The notes beneath the pieces were generated by a model. It did not search any database and was not told where the DNA came from. It was given only the letters and a program-made list of their open reading frames with translations. From assembly GCF_007748035.1 (NCBI RefSeq), contig NZ_CP036278.1:1116001-1180000 (forward strand): 64,000 bases of DNA, read 5' to 3'. The translations under genes and the position numbers were made by a program. This DNA is from Aeoliella mucimassa. GTDB lineage: Bacteria; Planctomycetota; Planctomycetia; Pirellulales; Lacipirellulaceae. This document shows, piece by piece, positions 45,104 through 54,181 of this stretch; the first letter of the stretch is position 1; each line of letters opens with the position of its first letter.

Positions 45104-46945
45104 ATGTCGTACGCTTATCTCACACAACTTTCCGGCGAAAAAGCTGGTACTAACTTTCCCCTCGACCCAGCAGGCGAGACACTGCTCGGCCGGGGAAGCA
45201 ATTGCCAAGTGCCGCTGACCGACGCACTTTGCTCGCGGGTGCACGCCCGCTTGGCGGTTTGCAACGACGGTTGGTTGCTCCGCGACGCCCATAGCCGCAA
45301 TGGAACGTTCGTCAACGAGCAGAAGATCGACGAAGCGATTCTGGCCAGCGGCAATGTCATTCGACTCGGCGATACCGAACTCGAGTTCCAAACGTCGGAA
45401 GAGCCCCCCACCGCCGGCACCGGCGAGAACACCGGACTGCTGCAGACTATCGTGCAGGACAAGGAGGTGATCAGCGGCAGTGTCGACGGCGACTCGCTGA
45501 TCGGTCTGCCAGATGCCGAGCAAGTGAAAGAGCTGATGTTGCTCTATCAACTCTGCATCAAACTCTTGGGGTGTAGCGATCCGAACGAAGTGGTGATGTG
45601 CTCGTTGGACTTGCTGGAGAAACGAACCGGTGCGTCGATCGCGGGATTCCTCTGGATGAGCGACGACGGAACGCTGAAGCCGAAGTTTGTGCTGCCGGCC
45701 GATGCAGCGGAACGCGTCACGCTCAGCCCGTCGCTTACCGAACTGGTCAGTGCGCGAGGCCATGCGGTGTGGGTCGCGAATCAGGCCGAGGAAGGGTCGA
45801 ACCTGGGCCACTTTGCCGATGCGATCTGCGCGCCGCTGGTGCAGAAGCTCGGCAAGGATCGGAACACTTTGGGCGCGATCCACGTATATCTCGAAGATGG
45901 CCGGTTTCGGCAGTCCGACTTCGATTTCATTATTACGGTTGCCAATCTGGTAGCCATTGCTCTGGTGCGCGCACGCGAAATTACAAGCCTGCAGAAGGAT
46001 TATCAGCGGCTCCGCGAGAGCACTGCTGGCACCGACGATCTGTTGGGCGAAAGCAAACCGATGCTGGCACTCAAAAGCAAGATCCAACGAGTCAGCCGAG
46101 CTTCGGGGTGCGTGTTGGTACGCGGCGAAAGCGGTGCTGGCAAAGAGCTGGTCGCCCGCGCGATCCACCGCGCGAGTGGTCGCTCGAGCCAAGCCATGGT
46201 AAGCGTCAACTGCGCAGCGATTCCCGCCGACCTGATGGAGAGTCAGCTCTTCGGTCACAAGGCGGGTGCGTTTACCGGCGCCGACCGCGACCACGAGGGG
46301 TTCTTCCAGCAGGCCGACCTCGGCACGCTCTTTCTCGACGAAGTTGGCGAGCTCACGCTCGAGGGCCAGGCCAAGCTGCTCCGCATTCTCGAAGGCCACC
46401 CGTTCCTGCCGGTCGGGGCGACCAAGGAGATTAGTGTCGACGTTCGCGTGATCGCAGCAACGAACCGCGATCTGCAAACCTACGTCGGCGAAGGCAAGTT
46501 CCGCGAAGACCTGTTCTACCGTCTGAGCGTGTTCGAGTTGTATTTGCCACCGTTGCGAGATCGCGAAGGCGACATCGAGTTGCTGGTAAATCATTTCCTC
46601 GCCCACTTCTGTCGTTTGCATGGTCGACCTGGTTTGACACTGAGCGAAGCGTCGCGCAACAAATTGCTGGGATATCGTTGGCCAGGCAATGTACGGCAAC
46701 TCCGCAACGTGCTCGATAGTGCGGTGGTCATGGCCGACGGCGAGCAGATTGAGCCCTCCGATTTAGCACTTCGCGACACCGGCAGCGATAATCTCGACAC
46801 CCTGGCGATCGACCAGTGGGAACGCAAACTCATCATCGAAGCGCTGCAGCGTACCAGCGATAATGTGCCCGAAGCGGCAAAATTGCTTGGCATCGGCCGG
46901 GCAACCCTGTATCGTAAGATCGAACAATACAAGATCGAGCGATAG
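45104..46945 (+). CDS. FHA-GAF sigma-54-dependent activator
   Basis: 613 residues from the ATG at 45104 (MSYAYLTQLSGEKAG). An N-terminal FHA domain (LLGRGSNCQVPL, SRVHARL, SRNGTFVN; about 22-100) that binds phosphothreonine, a GAF-like domain (about 165-320), then the AAA+ core with Walker A RGESGAGKE, GAFTGAD, Walker B LFLDEVGEL, AATNRDL and PGNVRQLRN, and a Fis-type helix-turn-helix (VPEAAKLLGIGRATLYRKI). The FHA domain implies control by a Ser/Thr kinase, of which two are encoded in this window. No target with a -24/-12 promoter is evident next to it. Confidence 0.94.
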   Translation: MSYAYLTQLSGEKAGTNFPLDPAGETLLGRGSNCQVPLTDALCSRVHARLAVCNDGWLLRDAHSRNGTFVNEQKIDEAILASGNVIRLGDTELEFQTSEEPPTAGTGENTGLLQTIVQDKEVISGSVDGDSLIGLPDAEQVKELMLLYQLCIKLLGCSDPNEVVMCSLDLLEKRTGASIAGFLWMSDDGTLKPKFVLPADAAERVTLSPSLTELVSARGHAVWVANQAEEGSNLGHFADAICAPLVQKLGKDRNTLGAIHVYLEDGRFRQSDFDFIITVANLVAIALVRAREITSLQKDYQRLRESTAGTDDLLGESKPMLALKSKIQRVSRASGCVLVRGESGAGKELVARAIHRASGRSSQAMVSVNCAAIPADLMESQLFGHKAGAFTGADRDHEGFFQQADLGTLFLDEVGELTLEGQAKLLRILEGHPFLPVGATKEISVDVRVIAATNRDLQTYVGEGKFREDLFYRLSVFELYLPPLRDREGDIELLVNHFLAHFCRLHGRPGLTLSEASRNKLLGYRWPGNVRQLRNVLDSAVVMADGEQIEPSDLALRDTGSDNLDTLAIDQWERKLIIEALQRTSDNVPEAAKLLGIGRATLYRKIEQYKIER

Positions 46946-47031
46946 TTCTGCGGCCGTACTGGGCCTTGCTGGTTGTGGGAACAGAGCTTTCGCACAACGC
47001 CTAATCCTCTAGCCGATGTTGGGGTAAATGC

Positions 47032-48252
47032 ATGGAGTTTTTTGGTCGCACGAGCGCACGCATGCTGGCTTTGCTCATGGTGGTCTCGACCGCGATGGCC
47101 GACGAGTGGCCGCGGTTCCGGGGACCCAACGGGGCTGGCATCGCCCCCGCGCTGGCGATTCCCGATCGTTGGACTCCGGACGACTTCGCTTGGCAAGTCG
47201 ATCTGGCCGGCTCCGGGCATGGCTCGCCGGTGGTGCATGGTGACCAGCTTTTCGTCACCAGCGGCTCTGAGAGCGGGCAGGTGTACCTCGAAGCCTACGC
47301 TGTTGACTCCGGCAAACGCACCTGGCAGCAGTCGCTCGGCGGGGCTCCGTTCCGCAAGCATCAGCTCAACGCAGTGGCTTCGAGCACGCCGGCCGTGGAC
47401 GACAAGCAGGTGTACGTCACTTACTACCGGCCCGGGCACGTGCAACTGGCCGCCTACACCCACGCGGGCAAGCCGGTGTGGGAGATCGACCTCGGCGAGT
47501 TTACCTGCCAGCACGGCTTCTCGGCATCGCCGATTGTGATCGACGACTTGGTCTGCCTGCAGGGCGACAACCCCAAGCAAGGCTACCTGGCGGCTTTCGA
47601 CTGCAGCACTGGCAAGCAGCGCTGGCAAGCGACTCGCGACACCGGCAAAGAGGCCTACTCCACTCCGGCGACGATGACACTGGCTAACGACAAGCAGGTA
47701 ATCGTCAACTCGTCGCAGGTCGAAGGGATTACCGTGATCGACCCCGCGACCGGCGACAAGCTGTGGCAGCCGCCGCAGGGGTTTCCCGAACGTACGGTCG
47801 GCTCGCCGGTTGTCGCAGGCGATGTGGTGCTCGCCGCATGCGGCAGCGGCGGCGGGGGTAAGCTGATGACCGCATGCCGTATCACCCCGACCGGCTGCGA
47901 GCAGCTCTACACACTTACTAAGAATATTCCGTACGTACCGACCGGCGTGGCCATGGGGGATTTGCTGTTTTTGATTCACGATCGTGGCACCATGAGTTGC
48001 ATCGATCTCTCCACGCAAGAGACCTTGTGGGTCAAGCGATTGGGAGGCGGTTATTATTGTTCGCCGATTCTGCTCGGCGATCGTATACTGTGTGTCTCGA
48101 TGGAAGGCGAAGCGATCATGCTTTCGGCCGGCCGCGAGTTCCAAGTGCTCGGCCGAACCGACTTGGGCGAAGGTACCGAAGCCACGCCGGCCGTGGCCGA
48201 TGGGCGATTGTTCATTCGCACCAGCTCCAAGCTGTTTTGCGTCGCCGAGTAG
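47032..48252 (+). CDS. Exported PQQ-type beta-propeller protein
   Basis: 406 residues with a signal peptide ending near TAMADEW. After WPRFRGPNGAG come repeated propeller blades (GSPVVHGDQLFVTSGS, VYVTYYRPGHVQLAAY, GYLAAFDCSTGKQRWQ, LFLIHDRGTMSCIDLSTQETLWVKRLGG). This is the 'PQQ-like' outer-membrane or periplasmic protein type expanded in planctomycetes; binding of PQQ itself is doubtful and no dehydrogenase active site is seen. It follows the FHA activator by 86 bases and precedes a PaaK-like gene by 114 bases. Confidence 0.87.
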   Translation: MEFFGRTSARMLALLMVVSTAMADEWPRFRGPNGAGIAPALAIPDRWTPDDFAWQVDLAGSGHGSPVVHGDQLFVTSGSESGQVYLEAYAVDSGKRTWQQSLGGAPFRKHQLNAVASSTPAVDDKQVYVTYYRPGHVQLAAYTHAGKPVWEIDLGEFTCQHGFSASPIVIDDLVCLQGDNPKQGYLAAFDCSTGKQRWQATRDTGKEAYSTPATMTLANDKQVIVNSSQVEGITVIDPATGDKLWQPPQGFPERTVGSPVVAGDVVLAACGSGGGGKLMTACRITPTGCEQLYTLTKNIPYVPTGVAMGDLLFLIHDRGTMSCIDLSTQETLWVKRLGGGYYCSPILLGDRILCVSMEGEAIMLSAGREFQVLGRTDLGEGTEATPAVADGRLFIRTSSKLFCVAE

Positions 48253-48366
48253 ATTCAATCCGTATCGTCTGTCATCTTCAGGTGGGTAGTTCATCTGCAC
48301 TGGCAATAAAGACTCCTGCCGCAGCTCGCAGCAAAGCGATCCGCAGCAGAGTAGCAAACTGGTTAA

Positions 48367-49656
48367 ATGGCAAACACTAACGAACATCGTCGAGCCCTGC
48401 AGCGGCTCGACCGCCCGGCGCTCGAAGCCCATCAGTTGAACCGTCTCAATCAACTGCTCGATACAGTGCTGCCGCACAATAAGTTTTACGCTTGCAAGCT
48501 GGCCAGCTCGCCGACGCAGCTCGACAGCCTGGATCAGCTGGCCGAGTTGCCTTTCACGACCAAGGACGAGCTGCTGCCCAAGGGCGAGCCACCCTTGATG
48601 CCGGCCAACCTTACCTGGTCGCTCGATCGCTACATCCGCTTCCACCAAACCAGCGGCACCCGTGGGCGGCCGTTGCCGGTGGTCGACACCGAGGAGGACT
48701 GGCAGTGGTGGCTCGAGTGTTGGCAGTACGTGCTCGACGTTGCCGAAGTTACTGCTGACGATCGTGCCATGCTCGCTTTTTCCTTCGGTCCTTTCATTGG
48801 ATTCTGGACTGCGTTCGGTGCGCTGCGTTGTCGCGGAGCGCTCGCCGCACCCGGCGGCGGCATGAGCACTCTTGCTCGCATCGACCTGATGGAGCGGCTC
48901 AAGACCACCGTGCTCTGCTGCACGCCGACCTATGCACTGCACATGGCCGAGGTTGCCGAGCAAAACCAGATCTCGCTTGCCCGCTTGGCGGTTCGCAAAA
49001 TCGTCGTGGCCGGCGAGCCCGGCGGGTCGATGCCGGCCATTCGCCAGCGCATCGAGTCGAGCTGGGACGCCAAACTCGTCGACCACGCTGGAGCCAGCGA
49101 GATCGGCGCCTGGGGCTACGGCGATCTTGAAGGTCGAGGGCTCCGAATCGTCGAATCGGAGTTCATTGCCGAGTTCCTGAGCGTCGACACTGGCGAGCCA
49201 GCCGAGTCGGGCGAGCTGTCGCACTTGGTGCTCACCACGTTGGGTCGGGCAGGCTCGCCGCTTATTCGCTACCGAACCGGCGACATCGTCCGCCCGGTCT
49301 GGAACCCCGACGGCGTCGACAACTTCGTGTTCCTCCAAGGCGGAGTCCTCGGCCGCAACGACGACATGCTCGTCATCCGCGGCGTCAACATCTACCCGAC
49401 CAGCATCGAGCAAATCCTCCGCAGCTTCCCCGAAGTGGTCGAGTACCGACTGACCGCCCGCAAGCGAGGGCAGCTCGACATGGTCACCATCGAAGTCGAA
49501 GACCGGATGGAGGAAACCGACCGCATCGCCGCGGAGCTGCAGAAGCAACTCGGGCTATCGATCGACGTGCGACTCGTCCCGCCGATGACGCTGCCGAGGT
49601 TCGAAGGCAAAGGCCGGCGATTTGTCGACGAGCGCCAAGTGAGCCAAGCCGAGTAG
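48367..49656 (+). CDS. Phenylacetate-CoA ligase-like enzyme
   Basis: 429 residues, the usual PaaK length. Motifs: LPFTTKDEL, the nucleotide loop HQTSGTRGRPLPV, ASEIGAWGYGD, YRTGDIVRP and RNDDMLVIRGVNIYPTSIEQIL, which are typical of the PaaK family. It should form an acyl-adenylate and then a CoA thioester with an aromatic or similar acid. No paa ring-oxidation genes are present, so the substrate is open. It may be co-transcribed with the PQQ-type gene. Confidence 0.9.
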   Translation: MANTNEHRRALQRLDRPALEAHQLNRLNQLLDTVLPHNKFYACKLASSPTQLDSLDQLAELPFTTKDELLPKGEPPLMPANLTWSLDRYIRFHQTSGTRGRPLPVVDTEEDWQWWLECWQYVLDVAEVTADDRAMLAFSFGPFIGFWTAFGALRCRGALAAPGGGMSTLARIDLMERLKTTVLCCTPTYALHMAEVAEQNQISLARLAVRKIVVAGEPGGSMPAIRQRIESSWDAKLVDHAGASEIGAWGYGDLEGRGLRIVESEFIAEFLSVDTGEPAESGELSHLVLTTLGRAGSPLIRYRTGDIVRPVWNPDGVDNFVFLQGGVLGRNDDMLVIRGVNIYPTSIEQILRSFPEVVEYRLTARKRGQLDMVTIEVEDRMEETDRIAAELQKQLGLSIDVRLVPPMTLPRFEGKGRRFVDERQVSQAE

Positions 49657-49723
49657 CTCACCCACCGAGTCGCTAGCAATCGCCTCCGAGTGCGCGATTT
49701 GCGGAACCGAACTCCGCTTTCCC

Positions 49724-49944
49724 GTTGATTCCCAATTTACCCACTCATGGGAAAATTGAATCCGCACCAACCCTACAAAACCAGGGGTTTTCGCTCCGGA
49801 ATAGGTTCCCATCTCCAAAACGCATCGGATGGGAATCTATTTTCACGCCGCACCGACGACGTAAGTCGTTCGCTGCGAAGCAGTTACGCAACGCCCCGCG
49901 AGGAAGTTGCCCAAAATAGATTCCCACCGGTGGGAATCTATTCT
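49724..49944. repeat. Palindromic intergenic element, copy B
   Basis: An expanded relative of the element at 11588-11738. It opens with GATTCCCAATTTACCCA and TGGGAAAATTGAAT, has an extra dyad (GGTTCCCATC.. / GATGGGAATCTATTTTC, about 49804-49844), a stretch with AGTTACGCAAC like the AGTTACGTCAAC of copy A, then GGAAGTTGCCC. It closes with the 32-bp palindrome at 49913-49944 (one mismatch between arms). Both copies lie between genes. Confidence 0.78.
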
Positions 49945-50335
49945 GGGGAGGGGGTGGAGCGAGGGAGAGGTTATCGAGTATCCGGCGGCCTACAGCTTAT
50001 CGCCTGCAGCCGAACGCCCCGTTTCCCTCCGCGCAGCAGCGATCCCCCCGCCCGCAATAGCGACCAGTCGATCAATCCAAGCACCGCGATGTCAAAGAGC
50101 AGCAGCCAAACGGGTGCAGAAAAGCACCAAGAGAAAATCGCTTGTTTTAGAAGTGTGTATGTGGACGTGTGTTCAAGTATCCATTAGAGCAGATCCGGCG
50201 GCGAAGTAAAGCGAAATATTTGGCCGTTTTGCGTGGGATGATAGCTTGTAAACACCGAAACGCAGACCTAGATTCACGGTTAGCCGAGTCCACGTTAGGA
50301 GGGAGGCTTGTTGCACAGATTCTTGTTGCCATCAC
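49945..50335. other. Gene-free stretch left of the insertion sequence
   Basis: About 390 bases between the palindromic element and the IS. A short open frame (50169-50335) ends in line with the gene beyond the IS, but it has no family resemblance or good ribosome site. It probably contains the original promoter of the gene at 51381, now separated from it by the IS. Nothing else is recognised. Confidence 0.5.
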
Positions 50336-51370
50336 GGCCTTGTTGAACAATTAGTCACAAACCTCCGTAAAAACTAACGTGGAATGGAACCACGTACCTT
50401 TTTTACGGAGATCGAACATGGCTACGAAAGAAAAACGAACCTACAAAGTCACGAACTGGAAGGAGTATAACAAGTCGCTCATCGAGCGTGGAAACATCAC
50501 TATTTGGTTTAGCGACGAGGCGTTGGAGAACTGGGAACATCCTAACGACCAGACAAAAGTCGGTCGCCCTTTTGTCTTCAGCGATACGGCGATCGAGTGC
50601 TTGCTGACGATTCGCGAACTGCTGAAACTTCCCTATCGGCAGACTGAGGGATTCGGCCGCTCGCTGGTGGCGATGTTGGGCGTCGAGGCAGCGATTCCCA
50701 ATTATTCTTCGCTCGCCAAGCGAGCCAGCAAGCTGAATGTTTCGCTCGATATCGCTAACAAGAGGGGCGACATCGATATCGTGGTGGATAGCACCGGCAT
50801 GAAAGTGTTTGGCGAGGGCGAATGGAAGATGCGGACGCATGGCAAGTCGAAGCGGCGGACATGGCGGAAGCTGCATTTGTCGGTGAATCCTGACACCCGC
50901 GAGATTGTGGCGGAGATTTTGACCGAGAACAGTTGCCACGATGCCGATGCGGTTCCCGAAATGCTGGAGCAGGTGGAGCAGCCCGTAAAAAAGTTTCACG
51001 GCGACGGTAGTTACGACAAGTGGAAGGTTTATGAAGGGCTGGAATCCGAAGGCATTGAGCCGGTGATTCCGCCGCAGCACAACGCCAAGATCAAACAACA
51101 TGGCAACTCTGCGGAGGAGCCTTTGCCCCGGGACGAGGCAATTCGTCAGATTCGACGCAAGGGGCGTAGGAGTTGGAAAGAGGAAGTGGGCTATCATCGT
51201 AGAAGCTTGGCGGAAACGACCATGTACCGAGTGAAACAAAGCTTTGGGAGCCATCTCAAAAACCGAGTATTCGAAAACCAACAAACGGAAGCCCGCTTGC
51301 GCTGTAAAATCATCAATCAATTCACCCAACTCGGGCTTCCACAGTTCGAGTGGAGTTAGTCAACAAGGCC
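50336..51370 (+). mobile_element. Complete IS5-family element, IS903 group
   Basis: 1035 bases bounded by the inverted repeats GGCCTTGTTGA (50336-50346) and TCAACAAGGCC (51360-51370). It is flanked by a perfect 9-bp target duplication, TGCCATCAC (50327-50335 and 51371-51379). Terminal sequence, length and 9-bp duplication all fit the IS903 group. It carries one intact transposase gene, and the exact duplication suggests a fairly recent insertion. Confidence 0.95.
50418..51359 (+). CDS. IS5-family DDE transposase (IS903 group)
   Basis: 313 residues from the ATG at 50418, preceded by ACGGAG. The catalytic triad appears as DSTGMKVFGEGEW (first Asp), GDGSYDKWK (second Asp) and SLAETTMYRVKQSFG (Glu with the Y-2-R-3 type signature). 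Length and motifs match IS903-like enzymes. The stop lies within bases of the right inverted repeat. The frame is intact, so the element may be active. Confidence 0.94.
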   Translation: MATKEKRTYKVTNWKEYNKSLIERGNITIWFSDEALENWEHPNDQTKVGRPFVFSDTAIECLLTIRELLKLPYRQTEGFGRSLVAMLGVEAAIPNYSSLAKRASKLNVSLDIANKRGDIDIVVDSTGMKVFGEGEWKMRTHGKSKRRTWRKLHLSVNPDTREIVAEILTENSCHDADAVPEMLEQVEQPVKKFHGDGSYDKWKVYEGLESEGIEPVIPPQHNAKIKQHGNSAEEPLPRDEAIRQIRRKGRRSWKEEVGYHRRSLAETTMYRVKQSFGSHLKNRVFENQQTEARLRCKIINQFTQLGLPQFEWS

Positions 51371-51380
51371 TGCCATCACT

Positions 51381-51989
51381 ATGAAATTCACTATCAAGCG
51401 AACGCTCATCGTTACAACGGTTTTAGCTGTAGGTGTGGCAATTGTGGCAAATGCCGGTCGTTGGGCTCCTTATTTTATCCCTCTTAAAGCCGGTAAATCA
51501 CAGTATGTCTGCAAAGCAGTTGATTTGGATGAATACCATTTCGTGTTTGATAGTGGTTCTCGCATGAATTGCTTGTTGTACCTAGGTCCCGTGAACAGCA
51601 GTGTCAAAGCAATGCATGATGGTCCGTTGTCGCGGGAAGTGTCGAAAGTCGCTGCTACTTCCGATGTATTTCATCCAATCGGATTGGGGTATAACAGTCG
51701 GGCAGATCTGACACTGAGAATGCAAAACGGCAAGTTGTCAATCCGAGACTTGAAAGCGAACAAGGGAATACTCGATGGTTATGTGTTCACTTCTGATCAG
51801 TATGGGCTGAACACGGCTCTTGGCAAAGGCACCATGGAATTGGCTAAAGGTTCAACTGGACGCATAACAATTGCAACATTCGAAGTGGAGGATGATCGGG
51901 CGCATGCTTCCATCGCAACTCAGTACGAAATTGGTATCCTAATGGAGAGGTCAAGAGAGGGGCAGCCATCTAGGACTGCAGGGTTGTAG
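51381..51989 (+). CDS. Hypothetical membrane-anchored or exported protein
   Basis: 202 residues. MKFTIKRTLIVTTVLAVGVAIVANAG is a signal peptide or anchor of the kind common in planctomycetes. The rest is a soluble domain without a recognised family (YVCKAVDLDEYHFVFDSGSRMNCLLYLG, KLSIRDLKANKGILDGYVF). Its ATG comes two bases after the 9-bp target duplication of the upstream IS, so the IS has inserted in its leader and its normal promoter is displaced. A+T content is higher than that of neighbours. Confidence 0.6.
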   Translation: MKFTIKRTLIVTTVLAVGVAIVANAGRWAPYFIPLKAGKSQYVCKAVDLDEYHFVFDSGSRMNCLLYLGPVNSSVKAMHDGPLSREVSKVAATSDVFHPIGLGYNSRADLTLRMQNGKLSIRDLKANKGILDGYVFTSDQYGLNTALGKGTMELAKGSTGRITIATFEVEDDRAHASIATQYEIGILMERSREGQPSRTAGL

Positions 51990-52126
51990 TTACGCGACGC
52001 AGTTTTTCTCTGACGATGTCCACCAAGGCTCAAGAGTATCTCAATTGTTCGACTTCAGATTGGTATGTCTCCTAGGGACCCTTGGATCCAGCTCGCGTTA
52101 AGATATCCGCTCGCGGACAGACTGCA

Positions 52127-52150
52127 GATCCTCCGTGCCCTCCGTGGTTC
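52127..52150. repeat. Short 'CCTCCGTG' intergenic repeat
   Basis: CCTCCGTGCCCTCCGTGGTTC, two near-identical 8-9 base units, is the complement of the ACCACGGAG-type arm seen at 31963-31982. It lies in the gene-free interval between the hypothetical genes at 51381 and 52274. It is probably part of a dispersed intergenic repeat family. Confidence 0.5.
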
Positions 52151-52273
52151 ACTCTTCGGCCGCTCTAGCTCGTTAGCAGGGGCTAGACCCAGGGGGGCTC
52201 CGCTGTCACCTTGAAAGCTGGAGATTTTCGCTTTGAGAGACATCGGTACTGCTTATAGCCAGAGGGGACTGGG

Positions 52274-52858
52274 ATGCAATGGATCGATCACCTTCAGATA
52301 GGGCCTTTCGCTACTGACTATCACCAAAGGTTGGTAGAGACCGAGTTCATGGCATCGTTAGACGAGTTTCTCAATCGCGAGCTGGTGCCTCAGATGGATG
52401 AAACCGATGTCGACGCGGAGGGAACGCTGGTGGCCACGTTTAACGACGAGCGGTTCTGCGGCCCGACAAGTCTAGTGAGAAACTTCTTTACATTCCAAGT
52501 GTCGCTCTTTGGCGCCGCTGGAGAATCAGACCTTGAATCCGACTTGGAGTACCATCCACAGCAGCGGACCTTTACTCCCCGCCGAGGGCACTACTTCTAC
52601 CTATGGACCCCCGCGCGGAAGCGGAACGCTCAAGAGGAGAAGGAGCGGATCGATCGAATGGTGCAAGACTTCAAACGCACCCACCGCACCAACTTTCGCT
52701 GCCCGCTCTGCACCGGCAAAGTATCAGGAGTGGACAATCCCGGGCAGCTCGATGTGCGTTGCACCGAAAATCGATGCTTTGTCTATAGCTATCATAAAGA
52801 TGAGAAGGGGCGAATTCTCCACGGACGCTTTATGGTCAAGCATCCCGCAGCGCATTAG
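52274..52858 (+). CDS. Hypothetical protein with C-terminal zinc ribbon
   Basis: 194 residues, ATG preceded by GAGGGGA. The N-terminal about 130 residues are acidic and soluble with no recognised family. A charged helix (RNAQEEKERIDRMVQDF) leads to a four-Cys zinc-ribbon-like unit: FRCPLCTGK and DVRCTENRCF. No mobile-element or toxin signature is seen. It stands alone between the IS region and the PEP-CTERM genes. Confidence 0.65.
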   Translation: MQWIDHLQIGPFATDYHQRLVETEFMASLDEFLNRELVPQMDETDVDAEGTLVATFNDERFCGPTSLVRNFFTFQVSLFGAAGESDLESDLEYHPQQRTFTPRRGHYFYLWTPARKRNAQEEKERIDRMVQDFKRTHRTNFRCPLCTGKVSGVDNPGQLDVRCTENRCFVYSYHKDEKGRILHGRFMVKHPAAH

Positions 52859-52935
52859 CGACTGCGGGTCTCGATGCTGGTAATGTAAAAACTGCAACTT
52901 AAGTTGCAGTCTTAGTCTTTGACATACCCCAAAAC

Positions 52936-52978
52936 AAAAAGGCGTCTGGAACTGGTGTTGAGTCCAGCTCCAGACGCC
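52936..52978 (-). terminator. Intrinsic terminator after the PEP-CTERM gene
   Basis: On the minus strand a 15-bp stem with one mismatch (arms 52964-52978 and 52941-52955) and an eight-base loop is followed by TTTTTGTTTTGGGG. It lies 68 bases after the stop of the PEP-CTERM gene at 53046. Confidence 0.85.
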
Positions 52979-53045
52979 GATGCAGAAGAACTTATTGGTC
53001 AAGGTTGGCGGGCCACGCGGGTCCAGCATTACCTTGAGGGCTCGT

Positions 53046-53801
53046 TTACTTGCGGCGGCGGGCCACTGCCAGACCAGCCAGGCCTAAACCAGCGAGCAAC
53101 AACGTCGATGGCTCGGGCACCACCCGCAGGTTGTCGAACTCGCCGAGTGTTGCTACCGCACGCATGTCGCTATAGAAGCCAACCGCGGAGCCGAAGTCGG
53201 CCGAGTCGACCAGGTAGCTGTTGATGAGCGCGTCGCCGGAGGCGGTTGTGTAGCCTGCGTCGAACATCAGTGGACCGGTGCGGGTGATGTACAGCCCGGT
53301 GACGGTGGTCACGTCGACATCAGCCGAGAAGTTGCCAAGGCCCGCGCCGGTGGCTGCGTCGTACCCGTCGGTGCGAACTTGCCCCGAACCAGCCTTCACA
53401 TAGGAATAGAGGATGCCTTGGCGGGCGTCGGCGGTGCCGGAGGTCCAGACCGCATCGGCCGGATCATCGGTCGTGGCGATCGCGATGCCAAAATCCTGGT
53501 TGCCACCCACCGCGGGCACGTTGACGTCGACACGCAGGGTTTCTCCAACGGCGATACCGTAATCGCTGCGAAGAAATACGTTTTGTTCGGCCTCGGTACC
53601 AGCCGACTTGGTAACACGAGCCACCCCACCGGCGATGTCGAGCACCGTATCGCCGGTCGCGTTCTGATCAAGGACCAACGACTGGATGTAGTCGCCTGAT
53701 GAGTCGCTGGAAAAGTCATCGATAACCGCGGCCGACGCCTGGTTGGCGATGGCCATGGCAGCCACGGCCGCCAGCAGAGCAGAAAATCTCCCGTAGTTCA
53801 T
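53046..53801 (-). CDS. PEP-CTERM exported protein
   Basis: 251 residues with an N-terminal signal peptide (LLAAVAAMAIANQASA) and a C-terminal sorting signal: VPEPS, hydrophobic LLLAGLGLAGLAVA, then RRRK. Such proteins are exported and processed by exosortase/EpsH-type systems; no exosortase gene lies in this window. The body is an Asp/Gly/Thr-rich beta domain (concanavalin-like pattern, starting AVIDDFSSDSSGDYI). It has its own terminator. Confidence 0.88.
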   Translation of the reverse strand: MNYGRFSALLAAVAAMAIANQASAAVIDDFSSDSSGDYIQSLVLDQNATGDTVLDIAGGVARVTKSAGTEAEQNVFLRSDYGIAVGETLRVDVNVPAVGGNQDFGIAIATTDDPADAVWTSGTADARQGILYSYVKAGSGQVRTDGYDAATGAGLGNFSADVDVTTVTGLYITRTGPLMFDAGYTTASGDALINSYLVDSADFGSAVGFYSDMRAVATLGEFDNLRVVPEPSTLLLAGLGLAGLAVARRRK

Positions 53802-54181
53802 TAGTCGAATCTCCCAAAAGCGATTAACTCAGTAACAGAGATGCAAAATCAAAAGCAGACCCTTCAGGCCCGCGGAATGGTGCCCTCATTCGTGGCGGAG
53901 GAATCCCAGTAAAGACAAGTCTCGCTGCTGGTGGAGCCTACCGGACCCATCGCACGATTGGCGAGGTCATTATAACCCGCGTCGTGGGCGAATTCACGGA
54001 TTGGGAAAGCCCCTTTTTTGCAATCCGACAGGAAGTAGAGACCTGCGGGTAGTTCGTTGAGGGGACAGCCTCGGCAGTTAGGTACTCGTAGCGGGCCATA
54101 GAGGAGTGCCACGCGTCGCAAGGAAAGGAATTGTAGGGACGTTGGATGCCTGTGAGATCGATGCGCCCGGGTAGACTTGCC
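53802..54181. other. Interval between two PEP-CTERM genes
   Basis: About 380 bases. An open minus-strand frame (53864-54121, 85 residues, with CRGCPLNELPAGLYFLSDCKKG) exists but has no recognised family or ribosome site, and I do not annotate it as a gene. The promoter of the gene at 53801 is expected here. No repeat or hairpin of note. Confidence 0.4.

Noticed and set aside
44858-46699. Upstream extension of the second BNR-4 gene to a 1088-codon frame
   Set aside because: It is antisense to the FHA-sigma-54 activator; a signal peptide begins at the ATG at 44857.
46591-49548. A 985-codon minus-strand frame
   Set aside because: Antisense to the activator end, the PQQ-type gene and the PaaK-like gene, all of which have strong motifs.
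53864-54121. 85-codon minus-strand frame between PEP-CTERM genes
   Set aside because: No ribosome site, signal peptide or recognised family; kept only as a note in the interval entry.
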